50,807 nucleotides of DNA, from the NCBI RefSeq assembly GCF_014697425.1, contig NZ_JACJRU010000052.1:1-50807 (forward strand), read 5' to 3'. The DNA comes from Nostoc sp. FACHB-110. Its GTDB lineage: Bacteria > Cyanobacteriota > Cyanobacteriia > Cyanobacteriales > Nostocaceae. Within the stretch, counting starts at the first letter, position 1; every line of letters begins with the position of its first letter. This document shows positions 43,597 through 50,807 of this stretch, piece after piece. The position numbers and the translations under genes are program-made. The notes beneath the pieces are model-generated. The model saw only the letters and a list, made by a program, of their open reading frames with translations, was not told where the DNA came from and did not search any database.

Positions 43597-43649
43597 TACA
43601 GCAGATTGCCGGTGGATGAGGTATAAGTTCCCAGCAAAAAGCTGTGTAA
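43597..43649. repeat. GATGAGGTA dispersed repeat, copy 5 (short, decayed)
   Basis: TACAGCAGATTGCCGGTG, GATGAGGTATAAGTT and AAAAAGCTGTGTAA in order, about 53 bases, in the rhodopsin upstream region. The middle of the element is missing. Confidence 0.5.
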
Positions 43650-43763
43650 AAAAGACTTTTAAGCCTGTTTTTTGTTGCCTGCTACAAGATGATTAAGTTA
43701 ACTATGAGTATGGCAAACAAATGTGATTAAAAAATGACGACATATTTAACAGCATTTATCCTG

Positions 43764-43784
43764 CTGTCACTTTCTATTCACATT
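43764..43784 (+). promoter_or_regulatory. TGTCACTTTCT motif, copy 3
   Basis: CTGTCACTTTCTATTCACATT, 51 bases upstream of the gene at 43836. The rest of 43431-43835 holds only a repeat copy and no gene. Confidence 0.45.
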
Positions 43785-43835
43785 TCAATTACAAGCTAAA
43801 AATATTGGATAGTTACTACTTGATAAGTTTATGTT

Positions 43836-44135
43836 ATGTCCGGTCAAAAAATTTATCGGCTTTTCTTGGCTTGGTTAAAAATTACTTTGCCAACGTTTGT
43901 AGGCTTAAGTGCAATTATCGTCTTACTACTGGTGTTGTTTACTATTTTACAAGTACCTTCTTTTGTTCTCGGTAATGATACATTTTGGTTATTGCGTTGG
44001 CGATATGAACAGAACGCTAATTTTGCGATCGCTTTCAATCCGTTCTTGCTATTTGGCATAGCATCCATAATTGGTTTTATAGGAATGTATTTAAAACGTT
44101 ATTCATACCCTCACAGTAAAAGAAGACGAAACTGA
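43836..44135 (+). CDS. Small two-helix membrane protein, unknown
   Basis: A 99-aa protein with hydrophobic segments at about 12-40 and 67-85 and a very basic C-terminus (YPHSKRRRN). The segment between helices contains FWLLRWRYEQNANF. I do not recognise a family. It is a single gene, divergent from asr, and shares the upstream motif TGTCACTTTCT with the gene at 27705. Confidence 0.6.
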   Translation: MSGQKIYRLFLAWLKITLPTFVGLSAIIVLLLVLFTILQVPSFVLGNDTFWLLRWRYEQNANFAIAFNPFLLFGIASIIGFIGMYLKRYSYPHSKRRRN

Positions 44136-44169
44136 TATTTATATCCTAATTTCTATTTTTTATAGAAAA

Positions 44170-44455
44170 GTAATAGGATTTTCCCTAATGCTATAGCAAA
44201 CATTGGGTCATATCTTAATTCTTCATGGTCATTTAAATCTTCGTATCCGTTGTTTAATTAAGCTCTCTATTGAATGGTCATTTCTATTAGGCTGACGGTA
44301 ATCTTGGAAACATTGTGCAAATCTTGATGTAATTTGCAGTTTTCTGTCTATTTCAGCAATTAAGGTTATCCCGGCATCAGATGTTACTTTTACCCCCTGG
44401 AAATTAACTATGATTGAAGGCGATTTTGCCTGCTCAAATTTGAACTATTTTGGTA
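44170..44455 (-). pseudogene. IS1380-family transposase, N-terminal remnant
   Basis: Minus-strand frames read FKFEQAKSPSIIVNFQGV, KVTSDAGITLIAEIDRKL, SRFAQCFQDYRQPNRN, DHSIESLIKQRI and, after a small deletion with frameshift, GYEDLNDHEELRYDPMFAIALGK. These follow each other as in the first 100 residues of IS1380 transposases. An in-frame TAG precedes the first block, and the rest of the gene is lost. It separates the rhodopsin region from the DUF389-MscS operon; 44456-44653 shows nothing more. Confidence 0.85.
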
Positions 44456-44653
44456 TACGATCTTTTGAAGCTGGAGTCATACTTTTTAACGGCTGAAATA
44501 CTTACTATATATACATTTTTGCAGTTTTTTACCCCTTTCTTTATGTCTTGTGAAAGATTCAGGCTATCCATGCAATAGTTAGATAACCTTTTCAATTCAG
44601 AATTTTCATAATTATTACCTCAAAAATATTAATTTAAAACGTCATTTTTCTGG

Positions 44654-46003
44654 TTAATCCCAATCCTTATTATTGTCATCATTATTTAAATTCTTAATGA
44701 CTTGATAATAACTCTCTTCTACATCTTTGTAGTCTTGTTCTTGTAATAGTCCTTCACGGCTATCTTGTAAAATCATGTCAGCATGATGACGCAGGCTTGC
44801 TTGATATTTAGAATTATTAGTGTAAGTAGCAATTACAGCTATAGCTTCTAACAAACGAATAGTTACTCCTGCATCCGACTTTCCATACTGCCGAATTTGG
44901 TTAAAAGCACGATCAACCAATTCTTGAAAATCTACTCCTTTAGCAATGAATCGCAATTTTTGATTTTTATCGTAGCGATAGGGCGAAGGAAAATCTCGTT
45001 GAACTAAGTGGCACAGTCCTGCGCTAAGTCGGTCAATACAGCGAATTGCAGTAAATGGATCATTTATTCCAGGGGAAATGGCACGCAGAGCAATTTCTAC
45101 TAATTGATCGATTGGAAACTCTATATCCTGTTGTTCTGTACGTTCTTTGCCTAAAATAAAAGCATCATTAATTTGTTTGGTAAGTTTTTTATTTACTTTT
45201 TTTCCTGGCAAAACTAAGACTAAATCGCTACCTTGAATTAGAAATTTTCCTGGTCTAACCTGAAGGCGTATTAGCAAATTATGTTTACAAGCAATTTCCA
45301 TCAATTCCACATTATCAATTGCTTGTAAATAACCAGTACCATTAGCTCTAATTGGTAAAGCCTCTTGCTCAAAAGACATGGGCATTTTTTCAACTCCAAG
45401 ACTATCTTCTGGTTCACCATGCCCAATTCTTTCTGGAAATAGCCGCTTAATTGCTGAATGTAAATCCTCACTAACATTTTCGATTACATGAGATGCCTGA
45501 ATTATGGTTGAAGCATGATGGATAAAATAAATTAATACACCAATGCTAATAATGGCGAGTAAAGTGCCGACTGTAACCGAAAGTTGTGGTACATACTGTT
45601 CGTATCCATCTCCTTCTCCATGAATTGTTCGCAGTACAAGCAAGCAGTAGATGAACGTACCAATAAATGTGCCTAGTACAACTTGATTACCTGTATCCTG
45701 CATAAAATTACGCAGAAGTCGCGGCCCGAAATTGGAAGCAGCTAACTGAAGTGCCACAATTGTAATTGAAAAGGCTGTAGCAGCAACGCTAATCATCGAA
45801 CCTGCAACCGATCCTAACAGCGATCGCGCTCCATCAGATCCACCTGTGTAAATCCACCAATAATCAAGATTTACCTTGTCTGAGCGGTCAAAATTAAGCA
45901 TTGTGAAAGCCAAAGCAGTAGCTACCACCGCCATAACCGCCGGTATGAACCAGTAACTTGAGTGGAGTTGATCCCACAGTTTGCTTATCTTGACATTTCT
46001 CAT
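44654..46003 (-). CDS. DUF2254 membrane protein
   Basis: A 449-aa protein with four N-terminal membrane helices (about 17-37, 62-88, 105-125, 140-162), carrying YWWIYTGGSDGARSLLGSVAGSMISVAATAFSI (quoted only to place it: GGSDGARSLL) and VALQLAASNFGPRLLRNFM, then a long soluble part with RAISPGINDPFTAIRCIDRL. This is the DUF2254 architecture, function unknown. Its ATG overlaps the MscS stop (ATGA), so it is the last gene of a translationally coupled four-gene operon with channel proteins, which suggests an ion or membrane-tension role. Confidence 0.87.
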   Translation of the reverse strand: MRNVKISKLWDQLHSSYWFIPAVMAVVATALAFTMLNFDRSDKVNLDYWWIYTGGSDGARSLLGSVAGSMISVAATAFSITIVALQLAASNFGPRLLRNFMQDTGNQVVLGTFIGTFIYCLLVLRTIHGEGDGYEQYVPQLSVTVGTLLAIISIGVLIYFIHHASTIIQASHVIENVSEDLHSAIKRLFPERIGHGEPEDSLGVEKMPMSFEQEALPIRANGTGYLQAIDNVELMEIACKHNLLIRLQVRPGKFLIQGSDLVLVLPGKKVNKKLTKQINDAFILGKERTEQQDIEFPIDQLVEIALRAISPGINDPFTAIRCIDRLSAGLCHLVQRDFPSPYRYDKNQKLRFIAKGVDFQELVDRAFNQIRQYGKSDAGVTIRLLEAIAVIATYTNNSKYQASLRHHADMILQDSREGLLQEQDYKDVEESYYQVIKNLNNDDNNKDWD

Positions 46004-47007
46004 TGTTCGTTGGTTTGAGAATCTACTTTACCGTTGTTATCTGGTGAGGAGCGTGCTTGAGCAAGTAACCTGAGTGAATCGCTGATGCGGCGAGGCTTTG
46101 GTACTTCACCTTTACCAGATGGCCAACCTTCACGCTGACGAGAACGGTTTCCATCTGTCTCTTCTGTCTGGTCGTGGAACAGAATTTGTTGAGTTGGGAA
46201 AGGCAAATCAATGCCGTTTGCAACAAGCGTTTTCTTGATTGCAATAATCACTTTATCCCGCGAAATAAGATTATCTGCCCGTCGTGGTGGATGAACCCAC
46301 CAGCGCACCCGGATGTTGACAGTGCTTTCGGCTAGTTCCATTGCTAGTACATCAGGAGCCGGGTCTTTTAAAACCTCATCTACACTTAGCATTGCGTCTA
46401 GCATTAACTGCTTGGCCCGATCAATGTCGTCGTTGTAGCCAATGCCGACATCATACTCTAATCGGCGGTTATCAAAGGCTGTGTTTACAGTTACCGAATT
46501 AGTAAATAATTCCGAGTTCGGAATGACAATCCGCCGACCGTCATAAGTTCTGATTGTTGTTGCGCGTGTTTCAATATTTTCGACTGTTCCTTCAAAGCCT
46601 TTAAAAACAATTTGGTCATCAATTTGAAAAGGTTCAGTCAGCAGAATTAAAATTCCAGCTAAGAAATTCTGTAAAATATCGCGGAAAGCAAAACCAATTG
46701 CAACACCACTAATTCCCAAAAGTTGTACCAAATCACCCGCTCTAAATGTAGGAATCACAATGGAAAGGGCGATAAACAACCCAATCAAAATTGTTAGCCC
46801 TTGCGCTAACCTTCCCAGTACTAATCCTAGATTTCGGGCAGAACGACGATTGCGAGTTAACCGCTTGACCAGTACCTTAATTCTGCTGGCAACAAATAAA
46901 AAGAAGATGAAGACGATTAACCCTAATACAATGTTCGGTAGCAAAGCTATGAACCCGTTAACCATGCTTTGAACCTTGTCCCAAGCTGCGGAGATTTCTG
47001 CATTCAT
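46000..47007 (-). CDS. MscS-family mechanosensitive channel
   Basis: A 335-aa channel with three membrane helices, GLVLGRLAQGLTILIGLFIAL and pore helix GISGVAIGFAFRDILQNFLAGI (quoted in part), then FQIDDQIVFKGFEGTVENIETRATTIRTYDGR (key part GFEGTVENI) and VIPNSELFTNSVTVN, the MscS beta domain. An extra C-terminal tail of about 50 residues is polar and rich in Arg, Lys and Ser. Gap to the upstream ion-channel gene is 32 bases; overlap with DUF2254 is 4 bases. Opens on tension or acts as a gated ion channel. Confidence 0.9.
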   Translation of the reverse strand: MNAEISAAWDKVQSMVNGFIALLPNIVLGLIVFIFFLFVASRIKVLVKRLTRNRRSARNLGLVLGRLAQGLTILIGLFIALSIVIPTFRAGDLVQLLGISGVAIGFAFRDILQNFLAGILILLTEPFQIDDQIVFKGFEGTVENIETRATTIRTYDGRRIVIPNSELFTNSVTVNTAFDNRRLEYDVGIGYNDDIDRAKQLMLDAMLSVDEVLKDPAPDVLAMELAESTVNIRVRWWVHPPRRADNLISRDKVIIAIKKTLVANGIDLPFPTQQILFHDQTEETDGNRSRQREGWPSGKGEVPKPRRISDSLRLLAQARSSPDNNGKVDSQTNEQ

Positions 47008-47039
47008 GAAGTTTCCTCATTAAGTAATTTTTGCTAACG

Positions 47040-47855
47040 TTAACGCTCTAAATTCTGATGCAATAATTCTTGAATTTCCCCGCGCAATGCTGCGATTTCA
47101 CTCTGAAGCAGTTGAATCGATTTCGCTCCAGCTAACTCTGCTTCGTCATCATCGGCATCACGGCCAATAAAAAACGTCGCCAGAGTTGCAGTGACATAAC
47201 CAAATACGGCAAACGCATACAACGCTAAGAAAAAACAAAGCACCCGACCTTCGGGCGTTTTGGGCGAATAGTCAGAACCCATCGTTGTCATGAGCATTGC
47301 TGTCCACCATAAAGCAGTGCTGTAGCTGTGCAGCCCTGATTCCACAGGAACTTCGTTTTCAAAGGTATACATTCCTGCTGCTCCTATCAAAGTGACAATC
47401 ATTGTTAATGCCACAACATAACCAAACCCTCGACGGCTCACACTTGCTGCTAGAACCCTCATGCCTCGGTTAGCACGGGTCATAACTCGCAACAACTGTA
47501 AACCTCGCACAGCCCGCGCTGTTCGTAGTACGCGGACGACTCGGATAATCCGAAACGTACGCAGCGCTGGCAACACTAAAGAAACAGCTGTTAGCCAGTT
47601 GCTTTTGATATAAGAAAATTTATGGGGAGCGATCGCTAGTTTCAGGAGAAAATCTAATATAAAAAGAATCCAAATAGTGATGCTAAAGGCTTCCAGTAAA
47701 GAGTTTAATCCCCAGATGATCTCGATGATGAACAGTGCTAGCCATACAAAGCCCAGCACCAGCATTGGAATTTCTAGCCAATCTTCCAACTGTTGCAAGA
47801 CTTCATTACGTTCTTTTTCTAGGGCTTGCTTTTCTGAAAGCTTTGAACTTCTCAT
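47040..47855 (-). CDS. Voltage-gated-type cation channel with atypical filter
   Basis: A 271-aa protein of the ion transport (PF00520) family with six helices. S4 is marked by RTFRIIRVVRVLRTARAVRG with regularly spaced Arg. The pore reads WWTAMLMTTMGSDYSP, where K+ channels have TVGYG, so selectivity is not clear from sequence. The last 45 residues are acidic and then form a coiled coil (IQLLQSEIAALRGEIQELL) suited to tetramer assembly. It starts 11 bases after the DUF389 stop, in one operon with MscS and DUF2254. Confidence 0.85.
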   Translation of the reverse strand: MRSSKLSEKQALEKERNEVLQQLEDWLEIPMLVLGFVWLALFIIEIIWGLNSLLEAFSITIWILFILDFLLKLAIAPHKFSYIKSNWLTAVSLVLPALRTFRIIRVVRVLRTARAVRGLQLLRVMTRANRGMRVLAASVSRRGFGYVVALTMIVTLIGAAGMYTFENEVPVESGLHSYSTALWWTAMLMTTMGSDYSPKTPEGRVLCFFLALYAFAVFGYVTATLATFFIGRDADDDEAELAGAKSIQLLQSEIAALRGEIQELLHQNLER

Positions 47856-47866
47856 AAATGGTCTTA

Positions 47867-49147
47867 TTATTTACTCGTAGGTGTTTCTAGCACGTTGACA
47901 TCAACTAGAGGTGTCACATTAAAGTCCTGTTTTAATAATTGAGTTTGAATTGATTGGGTGAGGCGTAAGCGTATTTCTTCACTAGACGCTGTAACTCCCG
48001 GTTGACGCTGCACATAAATAACAGATAGCAAGGTATCCTGCCCTTGAATGTTAGATCGTGTAAAGCGCACATTCGACTCGACTAATTTTGCTAAACCAAC
48101 TTGCTCTACAGTTTTTTGAACTTGGGCATTGGCACGTTGGGCAAGGCTAGAGCGTTGTAAATTGGGAGAATTAGAGAACTGCCAAGTCAGCAAAAGAGCC
48201 AATGCGATGACAGTTATCACTAAAGCAATACCGAATACCCGTTTTTTACCACGCCCATAGCGAGTTTCTTGAGCAGACAGCCCAAATATTCGGAACAACA
48301 AAGCTGCTGAAAAATTAATGCCACATAGTTGCAAAAACAGTAAGAATAGCTCCGAAATTACCATGTCCCATCTGCCAATTGCACTTGCCATACCCACAAT
48401 TCCCGCAGGTGGAGCCAAAGAAGCGGCAACTAGCATTCCGGTTGCTGCCCCAGATACTAAACTACTGCGCTCTGACTGAACTAAATTGAGCGCCCCTGCT
48501 GCTCCGGCTGCCAATGGTAAAATCACTGCGACTGCTGAAACCTGGCTGCTTTCTACCATTAAACTGGTGGGAATTTCTTGCCGTAATATCAGGCTAAGTA
48601 GCCAAGTAGTGGCAATTGTGACTGCTAAAGCGGCAAAATAACGTAAAATACTCCGTCCTAAGAGTTGGCGATCGCCCCATGCAGTAGCGATCGCTGTATT
48701 CATTGCCGGCCCTGCAAAGGGTGCAATTAGCATCGCCGCCACCAGCAAGTAAGCTGTATTCGTATACAAGCCAATCCAGACTACAAAGCCTGCCAGTGCT
48801 GCATAACCAAGAAAACCTCGCCAAGAGCCAACACTTTGCAAACCAGAAAGAAAAATCTCAATCGGACTGCGTTCTTCCACATCTACAACTTGTTGCGGTG
48901 CTTGGGATGCAGGGGGTTGCAGAGTCATCACACCAGTTGGTATGAGCGTAATTTGTACTTTGGGCAAGTCTTGCAACTTGTCCAGAACTTTGCCAACTTC
49001 TTGATTAGAAAGGTGAACAATTACTACATCAATCGGTTCTTCTGCATTAGCTTCAAATCGAGCCATATTTGTGCCGTTATGAGATTTGGCAATATCGATA
49101 ACAGCTTTTCCATTTCCTCGTGGCACTTGAATAATAAGTTGACGCAT
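47867..49147 (-). CDS. DUF389 (TIGR00341) membrane protein
   Basis: A 426-aa protein. An N-terminal ferredoxin-like soluble part of about 75 residues (MRQLIIQVPRGNG...) is followed by a linker and six to seven helices with LVAAMLIAPFAGPAMNTAIA, AAGAAGALNL and AASLAPPAGIVGMA, the DUF389 core; a periplasmic or cytosolic tail ends it. AGGAGGTG precedes ATG 49147 by 5 bases. First gene of the four-gene operon. The family's function is not established; its fold suggests transport. A C-terminal fragment of another DUF389 gene is at 33945. Confidence 0.87.
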   Translation of the reverse strand: MRQLIIQVPRGNGKAVIDIAKSHNGTNMARFEANAEEPIDVVIVHLSNQEVGKVLDKLQDLPKVQITLIPTGVMTLQPPASQAPQQVVDVEERSPIEIFLSGLQSVGSWRGFLGYAALAGFVVWIGLYTNTAYLLVAAMLIAPFAGPAMNTAIATAWGDRQLLGRSILRYFAALAVTIATTWLLSLILRQEIPTSLMVESSQVSAVAVILPLAAGAAGALNLVQSERSSLVSGAATGMLVAASLAPPAGIVGMASAIGRWDMVISELFLLFLQLCGINFSAALLFRIFGLSAQETRYGRGKKRVFGIALVITVIALALLLTWQFSNSPNLQRSSLAQRANAQVQKTVEQVGLAKLVESNVRFTRSNIQGQDTLLSVIYVQRQPGVTASSEEIRLRLTQSIQTQLLKQDFNVTPLVDVNVLETPTSK

Positions 49148-49400
49148 TTTCACCTCCTATAGCTAACCATCTTGCTTTTTGGGGCGATCGCTCTACTACC
49201 CAAAGAAATATTTTGAAAATAACTAAACTTAATTAATTTTGGTTAGTAATCGCTAAATTATTGGAAAATAACTGCCTCATTAAGAGAATAAGGGAGATTA
49301 TCAGCAAACGAAGAAAGGGTGCGTGGTGTTTATCGTAATCAAGGAACACAAACTCCTTCAGTTTCTGGCGATCGCTAATTTTCGGTATGATAGCTCTACA

Positions 49401-49806
49401 AGTTGTCACCCGTGCATTATTAAAATTGTCCTTATGATTGCAGCCAAAACGCCCACTAGAAGACACTGGGAACTGTTTGAGATTTACAAAGCTAAGGTTG
49501 CTATCAAAATGGAGCCTAAAGAGTTCCTAAAACACTGGTCTGTCAACTACGAAGAACTTGCCGAATTGTGTGGGCGTTCTAAAAGCACAGTAGCTCATTG
49601 GTTTTCCCAAGGTGAGCATCGTAGGGAACCCTCAGAATCTGACAAACGCCGACTAGCAGAAATTCATGCTTTGTGGATTCAATTTGAGAATGAACCTGCT
49701 CACCTTAGAGAGATTTGGGCAAGAAAACGACGGCGCAAACATAAAACAAACTGTAATAATTAGTTGTCATCAGTGTATTATTTAGTTGTCAAGGTGACAA
49801 CGTGAG
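49401..49806. repeat. Three AGTTGTCA motifs around the HTH gene
   Basis: AGTTGTCACCCGTG at 49401, AGTTGTCATCAGTG at 49762 and AGTTGTCAAGGTGACAACGTG at 49784, the last containing the palindrome GTTGTCA-AGG-TGACAAC. One lies just upstream of the HTH gene start and two between it and the next gene. They look like operators for the HTH protein. Confidence 0.55.
49434..49763 (+). CDS. Small helix-turn-helix protein
   Basis: A 109-aa protein from ATG 49434 (MIAAKTPTRRHWELFEIY). The longer frame to 49323 would include the first AGTTGTCA site and has no coding support. Residues about 31-60 (FLKHWSVNYEELAELCGRSKSTVAHWFSQG, key part LAELCGRSKSTVAHWF) are a clear helix-turn-helix. The C-terminus is highly basic (RKRRRKHKTN). 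Proteins like this are common as short cyanobacterial regulators with unknown targets. Flanking AGTTGTCA repeats suggest it controls itself and the gene at 49851. Confidence 0.75.
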   Translation: MIAAKTPTRRHWELFEIYKAKVAIKMEPKEFLKHWSVNYEELAELCGRSKSTVAHWFSQGEHRREPSESDKRRLAEIHALWIQFENEPAHLREIWARKRRRKHKTNCNN

Positions 49807-49850
49807 TTTTATTGTGTGTCATAGCTATTCCCACCTCAAATAAGTGAATT

Positions 49851-50105
49851 ATGATTACCCAAAGCTTTTTATCTAGCCTGGAAGAATCGAATGCAGTAAC
49901 TAATAGTCCAAGCGAGGTTCAGACTTTACAAGGTAAAGAACCACTCAAACATCTGTTGATTGGTTCTTCTAAAGCTGTAACCAGCACAATTCACTACTTG
50001 CAAGTTATTGGCTACTCAAATGTTGGCGATTGGAGTCCTTTACTACCCAGTCCTAACCCTGGTGAAGTTATGAGTATTTTAAATAGACCTATTGCGGTGC
50101 AATAA
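49851..50105 (+). CDS. Conserved cyanobacterial small protein
   Basis: An 84-aa soluble protein. The central part KHLLIGSSKAVTSTIHYLQVIGY followed by VGDWSPLLPSPNPGEVMSIL (quoted in parts) is a pattern I associate with small conserved cyanobacterial hypotheticals, with no known role. It is preceded by two AGTTGTCA motifs and followed by a strong terminator. Confidence 0.7.
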   Translation: MITQSFLSSLEESNAVTNSPSEVQTLQGKEPLKHLLIGSSKAVTSTIHYLQVIGYSNVGDWSPLLPSPNPGEVMSILNRPIAVQ

Positions 50106-50120
50106 GCACAGTTACTTCGT

Positions 50121-50164
50121 GTAGCTAAAAAAATGACCCCTAGAGGGGTCATTTTTTTAGCTAC
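50121..50164. terminator. Perfect 44-base bidirectional terminator
   Basis: The arms (GTAGCTAAAAAAATGACCCCT and its exact complement) match over 21 bases with only AG at the centre. A and T runs on both sides of the GACCCCT stem make it work in both directions, serving the gene ending at 50105 and the convergent gene ending at 50247. Confidence 0.9.
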
Positions 50165-50246
50165 ATATTTTGTGTGCCTTGTGTGCGATCACAGTAAAGA
50201 TAAACTCCAAAGTATTACTGCGCTCCAATAAAGTTCATAAGTGATT

Positions 50247-50615
50247 TTATGGTAAAGGTTTAAGAGATAACAAATCCTGTAGCTCTGCAACACTTAGTTG
50301 TTTCAGTTCCACAAGTCGCTGGTCAACAAGTTCCATAAATTGCTGAAAATATGGACAACCACAACATACTTTGTCATCGCCAGGAACAGCACACTTACAG
50401 CTGTGAGTGGCAATAATTTCCTTAAAGTAATAGTTACACCGGATACAATAACAAACACGGTTATCTTGACTCTGGTGGGGAGTTAGAAATCCTAGAGAGT
50501 GGCATTTAGGACACTTAGGCTTACTTAAATCTTCAGGCTTCCACTCCTTCAAAACCAGTTGTGAAGCAACTTGAAACCTCAACTGTTTCAGCCGCAGAAG
50601 TTCAATCACATTCAT
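50247..50615 (-). CDS. Cys-rich zinc-ribbon-like protein
   Basis: A 122-aa protein with a helical start, then CPKCHSLGFLTPHQ...CYCIRCNYYF, a zinc-ribbon pair, followed by HSCKCAVPGDDKVCCGCPYF, a second Cys cluster, and a C-terminal helix (LSVAELQDLLSL). Eleven Cys in total suggest one or two metal sites. Binding to nucleic acid or protein is possible; I do not recognise a named family. The start is one base after the stop of an upstream frame. Confidence 0.7.
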   Translation of the reverse strand: MNVIELLRLKQLRFQVASQLVLKEWKPEDLSKPKCPKCHSLGFLTPHQSQDNRVCYCIRCNYYFKEIIATHSCKCAVPGDDKVCCGCPYFQQFMELVDQRLVELKQLSVAELQDLLSLKPLP

Positions 50616-50616
50616 G

Positions 50617-50775
50617 TTAATTCTCCAGTTTTACAGCAGGAGTGTTTTTAAACACAATGGATTCAACTTGACCATCACGAAGAAAAATCCTGTGTACAAT
50701 CAATACCGTTGCCAAAAAAAGAGTATGAAGAGGTAGGGCTGTCGTAGTAGAGTTATTGTCTTCCCAAACGACAAC
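50617..50775 (-). CDS. Possible small or truncated frame upstream of the zinc-ribbon gene
   Basis: The 52-codon frame VVVWEDNNSTTTALP... ends FKNTPAVKLEN, one base before the zinc-ribbon start. Composition is coding-like and the tight spacing suggests coupling, but the only start is an internal TTG and a TGA lies at its upstream edge. It may be the end of a gene broken by frameshift. Confidence 0.35.
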   Translation of the reverse strand, partial: VVVWEDNNSTTTALPLHTLFLATVLIVHRIFLRDGQVESIVFKNTPAVKLEN

Positions 50776-50807
50776 TCAAAAACTACGATTTAGCCCATGC
50801 CCGACAT

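Noticed and set aside
1..50807. CRISPR arrays, rRNA and tRNA genes
   Set aside because: I saw no regularly spaced direct repeats with unique spacers and no rRNA-like sequence; tRNA genes were not detected by eye, which is not a proof of absence.

Overview
The window looks like chromosome (or a large replicon) of a filamentous, heterocyst-forming cyanobacterium of the Nostoc/Anabaena group. The evidence is the very frequent octamer GCGATCGC (HIP1), short Nostoc-type intergenic repeats (CGCAAAG / CTCTGCG tandems, GGGGAAGGG hairpins), and proteins typical of that group: an Anabaena sensory rhodopsin homologue, SLH-OprB porin, SbtA/SbtB, NhaS3 and GH100 invertase. All calls come from reading the sequence; no database search was run.

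Region 1 (1-4.0 kb) holds the start of a DUF58 gene, a decayed VapBC pair, a 190-bp TIR element, a nitroreductase, and a divergent 2OG-oxygenase/TetR pair.

Region 2 (4.0-17.7 kb) is an alternative (vanadium-type) nitrogenase accessory locus. In minus-strand order it has an unusual NifH/VnfH-like protein, an unknown 116-aa protein, two paralogous XRE-PBP repressors of the VnfR type (a VapBC module lies between them), homocitrate synthase NifV, and the oxyanion ABC transporter VupABC. A ribbon-helix-helix/Mop protein lies upstream of vnfH. On the plus strand a vnfE-like and a nifX-like gene follow a gene-free stretch of more than 1 kb. No vnfDGK or vnfN is present here. The VnfH-like protein lacks the Asp equivalent to Azotobacter NifH Asp129, so the locus is either split, decaying or doing something different. 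This is the most interesting part of the window.

Region 3 (17.7-22.1 kb) is an inorganic-carbon cassette, sbtA-sbtB-nhaS3 (Na+/bicarbonate symporter, its PII-like regulator, and an Na+/H+ antiporter), visibly richer in G+C than its surroundings and bordered by an IS5-type transposase remnant.

Region 4 (22.1-39.4 kb) has a CPA1 antiporter, an OmpR-type two-component system, small membrane proteins, a lipoprotein superoxide dismutase, two PQQ-type sugar dehydrogenases, an amber-interrupted GH100 invertase, a ferredoxin-reductase-like protein, an SLH porin and a large MscS. Several genes are broken or fused (Usp, SDR, DUF389, invertase), so this stretch is under erosion.

Region 5 (39.9-50.8 kb) pairs a sensory-rhodopsin gene with a P-type cation ATPase in one apparent operon. 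After an IS1380 remnant comes a tight four-gene operon, DUF389 - voltage-gated-type channel - MscS - DUF2254. The end holds a small HTH protein flanked by repeated AGTTGTCA motifs, a short conserved protein with a perfect palindromic terminator, and a zinc-ribbon protein. Together regions 3-5 read as ion, osmotic, oxidative and light-stress functions. A dispersed repeat with TTACAGC...GCTGTAA ends and a GATGAGGTA core occurs five times between 14.5 and 43.6 kb.
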